Origin: Rhipicephalus microplus
Taxonomy: Eukaryota > Arthropoda > Arachnida > Ixodida > Ixodidae
Assembly: GCF_043290135.1 (NCBI RefSeq)
Contig: NC_134701.1
Span: forward strand, 32,887,501 to 32,951,500
Direction of reading: 5' to 3'
Length of the DNA: 64,000 nt
Part shown: piece after piece, positions 56,436 to 64,000 of the stretch
Numbering within the stretch: position 1 is the stretch's first letter
How the letters are laid out: every line of letters starts with the position of its first letter
Position numbers and translations under genes: made by a program
The notes under the pieces: generated by a model
Seen by the model: the letters and a program-made list of their open reading frames with translations, nothing else
Told to the model about the DNA's origin: nothing
Databases searched by the model: none

Positions 56436-57866
56436 GTGGCCATTCTTGTGAAGTCGCCTATTACGACAGAAAGAATTGATTGCTCCCTCTCCGAAACGGT
56501 TTGGTGCAAAATATTCGTTGAAAAAGTGGTTTTTATTGTCGGAGCAATTTACAGGCCCCCTGGTACCACGCCTGATTTCCTAGACCAACTGAACAGTTTC
56601 TTGTGCAAATTTCAGAATGGCAACACGAGGTTGATACTGACTGGCGATTTTAATTTACTGCATATAAATTGGGAAAGTGTCAAACCTGGACATATAGATA
56701 CTCTGATTGGTGATAAAATGTTGGAAATAATGTTCTCTCATAACTTAACACAGATTGTAAAAGAAAATACGCGAGTAACTGCTAATTCAGAAACATTGCT
56801 TGATTTAGTGTTCCTATCACGCAGAGTGACACATAGCACTTTATCGGTCGAAGAGGGAATATCGGACCACAAGCTGATAACTGTTAATATCCAACTAGAC
56901 GCAAAGCCGCAGAAGCGGCCATTTATCCCGGTTCAGATTAAAAATTTTGCACGGGCCGATGACACGTCCATACTTGATTATCTAGAATTGTCCCTTCATG
57001 AGTTTGAACTTGCTTCTGTCTCAGAATCTGTAGAAGAGTTATGGCAACGTTTCAAAATCATTGTAAAGCATTGTACGGATAAATTTGTTCCAACTCGTAA
57101 AAAGAAAACGAAACAGCGCAGTCCGTGGATAACCCGGGAAATCGACCATATCAAACGAAAAATAAAACGCATGCGGAAAAACAAAACCAACTCGGTAGCA
57201 ACCGTACAATTGCGTGGACAGTTAAAGACAGCATTAAAAGAATCCAAACGAAAGTTTTATACCGAAACCCTTGCTGACTTCATTAAGTCTTCCCCTCAAA
57301 AATTTTGGCTTCACTTGAAGAATAAAAAAGGAGAAATTGAACAGATAAAAATTGGACCCAAGACAGTGAGGCAAAAACCGCAGATAGCAAATTCTTTCAA
57401 CCAGTTCTTTCAGTCGGTCTTCACTAGAGATGAAACCGATCAGGTGGAAACTAGAGATGAAACCGATCAGGCAATGGAGCCCTTAGCTATCATGCAGGAA
57501 GGGGTGTTCAGTCACTTGCTAGAGCTTGACACTAAAAAGGCAACCGGACCAGACAAAATTCCCAGTGAATTGTTACGACGGTATGCCGAATGGTCATCCT
57601 TTTGTTTAACAATAATTTTCAGAAAATCTCTTGAAACATCCTCCATACCGGAAGACTGGCGCACTGCAATTGTAAAGCCTATATACAAAGCTGGCAATCG
57701 ACTTCATGTGGACAATTATCGCCCCGTTTCACTGACCTCTGTGTGTTGGAAAATCATAGAACACTTCATAGCAAGGCACAATATTATTTTTCTTGAGTCA
57801 AAAGAGTTTTTTATCCCCATCAACACGGATTCAAATAGGCGTTGTCAACTGTTACTCAACTGGTAG
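56436..57866 (+). pseudogene. LINE ORF2 endonuclease C-terminal half and RT N-terminal part
   Basis: The 476-codon frame includes GAIYRPPGTTPDF, RLILTGDFNLLHINW (catalytic GDFN), TLLDLVFLSR and ISDHKLITVNI (catalytic SDH). A Lys/Arg-rich linker follows, then RT motifs KKATGPDKIPSELL and TAIVKPIYKAGNRLHVDNYRPVSLTS. The frame ends at 57866 where RT homology continues in a damaged stretch. It contains a 27-bp in-frame tandem duplication (57424 and 57451). Confidence 0.9.
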
Positions 57867-58995
57867 AAACAGTACATAATTTTTATTTATCTCTCCAAGG
57901 TCAACAACAAATAGACGTCGTTTGTGTAGATTTCGCCTAAGCATTTGATGAAGTTCCTCATAGCAAATTATTTTTAAGCTTCAGCAACTAGGACTTAGCT
58001 CAGATATACTAAATTGAATAGCCGCGTATTTGGAGAACCGTTAACAAAAAGTACGTGTAGATGATTGCACATCTAGTTCATTGAAAGTACTGTCTGGTGT
58101 CCCACAGGGGTCTGTGCTGGGTCCTTTGTTGTTTTTAATTTTTATAAATGATATTTCCGTAGTTGTCGAATGCCCGGTTAAAATCAAACTTTTTGCAGAC
58201 GATTGTTTAATTTACGCTCCTGTAACTAACGCAAACGACCAAATCAAAATTAATCGCTGTCTGCAAGCCTTGCATAATTGGTGCGCCCAGTGGGGGATGG
58301 AAATGAACTTTTCAAAGACTACGTTCACCCATATAACCAAGAAAAAATCCGTACTCGCATATGATTATAAAATCGGAAATAGCCTTCTGACCAGAACACA
58401 CAGCTTTAAATACCTGGGGGTGACTATTACCAGCGATTTGGGGTGGCACACTCATGTAGAGGAGGTGTGTTCAAAGGCCTACAGGAAGTTGTTTTACTTG
58501 AGGAAAAAACTCGAAGATGCCCCTAGAGATGTTAAATTACTTTCATATAAGACATTTTTTCGCCCTATTTTGGAGTATGCGTCTTCTGTATGGAGTCCTC
58601 ATCAGCAGTCACTGAGAGATAAAATAGAAAAAATTCAGAGGCTATCAGTGCGCTTCATTTGCTCGCGGTACCGGAGGACAGAATCCGTCACAAATTTGTT
58701 AAAATCATGTGCGCTAGAACCCCTGCAAGTGCGCCGCGAAAAGCAAAGGTTAAAACTCCTGTGTCAAATTAAAAGAGGTGAAATCAAGATAAATAAAGAC
58801 ACATACATACAACCTGCACCCAAACGAGGAGCTCGGTTGAACCATGGTCACCCAATTAGGCCTTTTTGGGCGCGTCTGGATGGCTTTAAAAATTCTTTTT
58901 TTCCGTATAGTATAGAAGTGTGGAATATACTTCCAGAGTACGCTGTTACTAGCGCAAATGTCAAAGAGTTTGAGTGTTCGCTAGAATTGTACTAG
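57867..58995 (+). pseudogene. LINE ORF2 RT core and thumb
   Basis: The stretch to 58080 holds QIDVVCVDFA-stop-AFDEVPHSKL in a broken frame, with the first catalytic Asp region. From 58081 a 304-codon frame is intact: SGVPQGSVLGPLLFLIFIND, KLFADDCLIYAP (catalytic FADD near 58192), NFSKTTFTHI, FKYLGVTITSDLGWHTHV, YASSVWSPHQQ and a C-terminal tail EVWNILPEYAVTSANVKEFE ending at 58995. Confidence 0.92.
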
Positions 58996-59118
58996 CGGCA
59001 ACATGAAACGTAATGTCTGTTTTGTCATTGGGTATTGTTTTTGTTTTGTGTTTATATTCCTCCCTGTAATGACCCTCAAGTGAGGGTTACAGTATTAATA
59101 AGTAAAAATAAAAAAATC

Positions 59119-59434
59119 TAGCCTCACTGCACGTTCATTTGATTCTTCGTCATCGTCTTTCATGCACCGCACGAGCTCGATTTCCAATCTTTGTGTCAAA
59201 CAATATTACTTGCTCAGTTCTGGAGGTCAAAGAAGTTGAACTGGTCTGGTGCGCTCCGTGCTGTCTGCTCATTTGACTTTGTAAGCTCTGACGTGCCCAT
59301 CATTACCCTTCAAGTTTCAACAACTCTTGCTAAATTCCTAAATGAAACAGGCACACTGTTATCTACAAATATGACAATGTCACAACACTATGAAGTGTTT
59401 CGTAGCTTCTGGGATCTGCTGTGTGCGCTCTTTA
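59119..59434. other. No recognisable feature
   Basis: A 91-codon frame (59191-59466) crosses this region without recognisable domain. Confidence 0.4.
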
Positions 59435-59650
59435 CACCCGTATTCACAAACGTTCCTTCACTCTAGTGTTGCCCTCGACTTGATTAAGTAAACGCGGAGT
59501 GCATTCCTCCACTCAAGGAGCCACTCCGTTTCATCAAAGATCCCCTACAATTTCTTTGCCGAGGGAGGCCTTGGAAACGCTGCCTTCACTTGAGTGAACT
59601 GCATGGGCCAAGCAAAACGCCTCATAACGAGAGTATTCGTAACTGTGATT
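59435..59650. repeat. MITE-like element with short inverted ends
   Basis: Starts CACCCGTATTCACAAACG and ends CGAGAGTATTCGTAACTG. The ends are imperfect reverse complements (GTATTCACAAACG versus GTTACGAATAC). The interior carries ACTCAAGGAGCCACTCCG and TTTGCCGAGGGAGGCCTTGGAAACG. No target duplication was confirmed. Confidence 0.45.
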
Positions 59651-61925
59651 TAGAAAAGGCTAAATCTGTAAGATAAATAACATCTTTCTTGATTATTCTT
59701 TTTTATCAATTGAAAATACAGCAAAATCCACGCAGTTAGAGCGGAAGCGTGGTTTCCGTAAGCCTTGAGCCGGTGTAGTTACTGAAACCCTCGCTTCAAG
59801 TTAGGCAACAGCCGCACCTAGGCAGCTGAACGAATCGCCGACGGTGTTTCGTCTGCTGTTCAACGTTTCTGCGAGCTTAGTTTATTTGGTTTCGTATGCG
59901 TCTATTATTTGCAGTATATATTTATGGTAAAGTCTGCGTGTGTGTTGTTTGAGACCGCCGGGCTGATGACACGCGAGTGATTATGGGAAGCACAACAGAC
60001 GGTTTGTTGTTCTGTTTACTTTTGCTTTGCTGAGAGCCTTCTGATCAATAGTTTAGCCACCGAACGGATAACGTGGTGGAGTGAGTAGTTTTTTACTATA
60101 TATCACATTACATTGGCGTGCTTTTAGAGTTTACTACTGCATTGTGTACAACAATTAATAATATTGTGTCCTACATTGTGTACAACAAAAATAAATAAAA
60201 ATAAAAAATTACTTGTACGTAAATTCATTCTCGCTGCGCAAGTAGGTGCACAGTACTATTCGCCGGTGCTTGTGTTATGTTCACTTTTCTCAGGTACTGC
60301 GAATTTCAAAGCGCCACTTTCGTAGTTGTTCCTCTGCGTGTAATAGGAAACTTTGAAGACAATGATCGCAACTGCTATTCAATGTTATACTAGGATAGCG
60401 TTAAAAAAGTAGGCATAGTACACTCATGGCTGAGTGTTCAAATTAGACTGCTACGCAAGTTAAGGAAACCGATCGTGTGCCTTTCTCTCATTATTGACGA
60501 AAACAGTTTTCAAAGTTGTTGTTTTCTTCAATTGGCAGCATATATAGTCGGTTAACAGGAACTTGCGTTTGTGTGTGTGTGTTTTACTTTTCAAGTTTGA
60601 AACTCTTAAGTATGCCTGAGTAAGAAGGTATTTTTTCACCTTTTTTTTCTATTCGTCCTGCATTCGATGATGCGCCTAATATGACAGCTTCGAATAGACG
60701 TAATCTCTAAATCTGTATGGCTTCAGTCTCCGAATTCCCACAGCGGCCACGTCTTCACATTTTTCTCCCGTCTCCTTTATCCGAAAGCACAGAAGCGCAT
60801 TCGTTTGTGCACAAATCACCTTTGCACTAATGTTTTGGCTTTTATTTTCAGAATATAACTGCTGAGAATACCTGTTCAAAAGAATCGTCTTTGTTGCAGT
60901 CTTTGTTGCAGTCCAAAGCCTCGGCATTACATAGTTTATAGGAATTTTTTTATTCTATTATAAATCATGAAAAATTGAAGCCGCTTGTGACTTTTGGCGC
61001 TGTTCTGTCTTAAAAACGACCCTGTGGGTTCTCTCAACCACGGAGAAAGCGTCGTCAAGAAGAAAAGTATTTTACTCTGCTGATTTACCAAAGAGCGCTG
61101 CCAGAAAGTGGTAAAATTGCTCAAGAGTATTGCAGTCATTGCGGATACATCTGGTCAGAACTTTGTAAATGAAATATCCACGATTGCTGCAACGTTAGCA
61201 TGTTTACACGTTGAAACTATGCCATCTCCGTTCCGTTGAAGAAGGAAGGTGTTGCTGTATATAAAACAAGTCTAGTTTTGTAGAACTGCTTTCCTGTAGA
61301 GTCAGAGAAATTTCGATCCGGTCTCATGATAAAACGACAAGGATGATGATAATCATGTCTTGATAAATGATTAAAGCAAAAATTGCGAATAGCAAATGAA
61401 CTTTTATTGGATGTGGCTGATGAAGAGCAACGTGACAAGCAGAAGAGTGCAACTGCAAAGTTTTCATCAATCAATTAAATATACGCAACCTACAGACTCT
61501 AAAGATTAAGTTTGAGCACGTAGGACATCATAAATAAGATCGAGGAAGTGGACACCATAGCGTGTGTAATGCAGTGAAGCTGCACGCATTCACCGCAGAT
61601 TTTGTCTTTTGTATACAGTCATGCAAACTCAGCAATGCATTGCTGATACGGCACGTTTTAAGAGACCTTTCCTCTGTGTTTTCCTGTCGGCACCCTGGTC
61701 TTTGCGCAAAAATACAAGAAATATTATTAGAAAACGTAATAGCTAGGACACCATAGCCACATTTTTCTTTACTGCTCGTGGTGCACACACTCATTATTAT
61801 TTCTTGCGTTAAAAAACACACATGGTCGAGTTATTGAGCTTTTACTATTTTGACACATGTTTGGCTTAGGCACTTCGGCAGCTGACGAGGGATATGGTTG
61901 TGTAATTCCATTATCTAATTGCAAT
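59651..61925. other. No recognisable feature
   Basis: About 2.3 kb of AT-rich sequence, without open frames over 100 codons and without known repeats. Confidence 0.4.
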
Positions 61926-61929
61926 AATC

Positions 61930-61975
61930 AGTGGCGTAGCCAGCAACATCTTTTTGAGGGGGGGAGTTCAACCAT
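61930..61975 (+). repeat. Possible end of a non-autonomous hAT element
   Basis: CAGTGGCGTAGCCAGCAAC followed by GAGGGGGGGAGTTCAACC resembles the termini (CAGTGGCGTAGC...) of hAT-derived repeats common in arthropods. The opposite end was not found. Confidence 0.35.
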
Positions 61976-63939
61976 AAACAAACAACCTTATAATGTATCT
62001 GCTCTATTTCTATTTCATGTTTGCGTTTTTATACGACACTTTGTGCATTCTTGCGTGCATACACGTTTTACAGTCCACGAACCTCCGCTTGATTCCCTTA
62101 AGCTGGATTTGATTATTCATTGGTATTGACATAGCTGTATAGACACTGTATATTGACGCTATGTTTCACACGTAGTCGCAACAGCAGCACACTCATTGCG
62201 CCCAATTGCATTGTGTTTTGTTTTTCCTAAACTGTCTCTAATAGTGACCTGATCTAAGCAGAGAGAAAATGAAAAAAAAAACTCAGTAGAACTTACCTTC
62301 TCGTTTATACAGACGATCATCTAATGAAGGTGTGCTTCGCCGTATATTTCGGCTAGGGTAGCAAAGATTCACCGGAGAGAAAGCCGCTCAGGAGTGCGGT
62401 GAACGCAGCGCATCGAAGGATTGCTATTACGTTTCTTCTTCGCTTGTTTGTGAAGCTTTCACGCCATGCTTGAATTGATGTGGTGTGCGAGCTTCATCAA
62501 AACACTAGAAAGCACTGACGTCCACAGTAAGTTTTGGAGCACTCGCACGACGAGTATACGCAGACCCGAAAGCAGATAATTCACTGGCTCATGCACAAAA
62601 CAACACATTACGGCACTGGTGAGTGCTCCTCTTGGCACCACGCCCGCCTCATTTCATTTCATTTTGAAAAGTTTGTGTTTGCAAAATTCTTATGCACGTT
62701 TCTTTACTTTAAGCTATTGTCTGTGCCCATAGAGAACCTTCTCTTAACAACACTTACTCGGCACTTGTGAAAGAACCTCCTCCCCCAAGCCATGATTCGA
62801 ATAACCGTCTTCCAGCAACTTTTAGTGACCTCAAACAGAGGGTTCAGTATCCTGTTCTGTGCGACTAGAAACATGTTATTCGTAGGGTTTCTTTCGTCAG
62901 GTAACGTGTAAGCTGAGTTCGAGAAGTTCTGATTTTGTTTCAGCCATGTTTCTTGAGGTGTAGTTAGCCTTTCGGGGCCAAGCCACCACAGTGAGTTTGT
63001 GCTGAGGCTATTATGGGCTGACACTCGTCTTGTTACAAAATCAGCTGGGTTGACTTTCCCTGCGCAGTGACCGCAGCGACTGGAATCGGGGCGTTCTTAC
63101 ACTTGTATTACTTTTTTCTAAACAAAGGGTTTGCACTTCGCGGGAGACGACAGAATCCAGCATAGGCAGATGTAAGAATCAGTCCAGCAAAAGTATTTGT
63201 CACACTTCGGTAGCGCCTCACGTAGAAAGGTTACTATCCGCGAACCAAGGCAAGCCCCGGTGAGTTCAAGACGCGGTAACGTAACTTTTTGATAGGAGCG
63301 ACCCGAGCTTTCACGAGCAGCTGTTGGACATAGATGCTTGTCGATCTATCTTCAACCCTTGAGTATGCAACGACATCGTATGCCTGCGGACTTGCATCTT
63401 AGTATACATGTCGCTGACAGTGAGCTACATCCATGTTGACTTTTAGGGGTCAAGCTCTTTAAAGCGGCACCCATTTCTCCCTCGTCGTAGTACGTAACAT
63501 GTCTTGCGCTTTGACCGGCAAGGTGGTGCTGGTGAGAGATTTCTCCAGTGCGTCGTTGAGCAATAAAAAATTCACAGCGTCTGCGTTAACTAAAAGCCGA
63601 ATTCTCCTGCCTCTCTTACCCCCTTAGCAGCCATTGGCATGTACATTGAGCAGTATCTGACAAGAAAGGGTTGGCACGTTATATTCGCTGGGCGTAACCT
63701 CCTTGATTTTAGAAAGGTTTAGCGAGCGTTGGGCCGCAGTGCCATGAATGCGGTGAACTAGTATATACAATTAACTCGAGGTGGTTAAAGGTGAGAAGTA
63801 GACACGAAGCGCAAGCCGTAAGAAAGTGCGCGTGTGCCACCTTTCGTTTAGTCCTTCGAATGCCCGATGGATGGTGGTGCTTCTATATGCGGAATATATG
63901 ATGAAAAGATGCGAGATGGTGGTACATGGAGTGTTGACT
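61976..63939. other. No recognisable feature
   Basis: Short frames only, none with domains. A minus-strand frame of 106 codons (63024-62704) is unremarkable. Confidence 0.4.
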
Positions 63940-64000
63940 AGATGGACGAATAGACACACAGAGAGATGCATGGACGGATGCACAAATGGCTGCACGTAAG
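63940..64000. repeat. GGAY-rich minisatellite, cut by window end
   Basis: GATGGACGAATAGACACACAG and GATGCATGGACGGATGCAC resemble the degenerate repeat at 14350-14550. It runs off the right edge. Confidence 0.6.

Larger units (their letters stand above)
56412..59118 (+). mobile_element. 5'-truncated CR1/L2-like LINE
   Basis: Begins inside the endonuclease domain (RGGGVAILVKS) and runs to the 3' end, so the insertion is 5'-truncated. The 3' end has a small hairpin (CCCTCAAGTGAGGG, 59072-59085) followed by AATAAGTAAAAATAAAAAAA, as in CR1/L2 elements. Two long frames remain (476 and 304 codons), separated by a decayed stretch at 57867-58080. It is better preserved than the LINE at 49-53 kb. Confidence 0.85.

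Overview
The window is eukaryotic, almost certainly from a hard tick (Ixodidae, probably metastriate). The main evidence is eight copies or fragments of a tRNA-derived SINE with the sequence of the tick family Ruka. Tick-type LINE, Ty3/gypsy and hAT sequences, AT-rich gene-poor DNA and long tetranucleotide arrays agree with this. I could not recognise a conventional host protein-coding gene. The window reads as intergenic or intronic DNA built from nested mobile elements of different ages.

Layout. 1-14.8 kb: mostly unidentified DNA with SINE fragments, microsatellites, a foldback repeat (6.9-7.1 kb), and a solo LTR sitting inside a (GTAT)n array (4.2-4.6 kb). 14.78-23.11 kb: a structurally complete LTR retrotransposon with two LTRs of about 1.37 kb, a perfect 5-bp target duplication and a tRNA-Ser-type primer site. 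Its pol order is protease-integrase-reverse transcriptase-RNase H, the GMR1-type order, and its capsid region resembles a SCAN domain. Its pol is broken by frameshifts, stops and two lost catalytic residues. 23-30 kb: sparse, with SINEs and an (AT)n array. 30.08-34.10 kb: a LINE with endonuclease, RT, RNase H and a C-terminal Cys motif, inserted inside a satellite-like unit. 34.4-39.7 kb: a minus-strand gag-like ORF, then a decayed Ty3/gypsy element of ordinary order (PR-RT-RH-INT-3' LTR) carrying two SINE insertions. 39.8-42.25 kb: a dispersed repeat, a (TATC)n array and about 147-bp tandem units. 42.26-46.61 kb: a well preserved hAT DNA transposon inserted in one of those units, with one long intact transposase frame and a predicted tiny first exon. 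47.2-48.7 kb: a minus-strand relic of a second retrotransposon with a related gag and protease close to integrase. 49.0-53.2 kb: a CR1/L2-like LINE with a degenerate 2A-like motif. 54.3-56.0 kb: a second copy of the dispersed repeat and of the (TATC)n plus unit composite. 56.4-59.1 kb: a second, 5'-truncated CR1/L2-like LINE. 59.1-64 kb: mostly unidentified, with MITE-like ends.

The most unusual items are the GMR1-order retrotransposon with SCAN-like capsid (GMR1 elements were first described as a deuterostome group), the composite (TATC)n plus 147-bp-unit repeat, which has the architecture of Helentron-derived non-autonomous elements, and the hAT element whose insertion can be checked against a paralogous empty site in the same window. 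All work was by eye; no alignment or database search was run.
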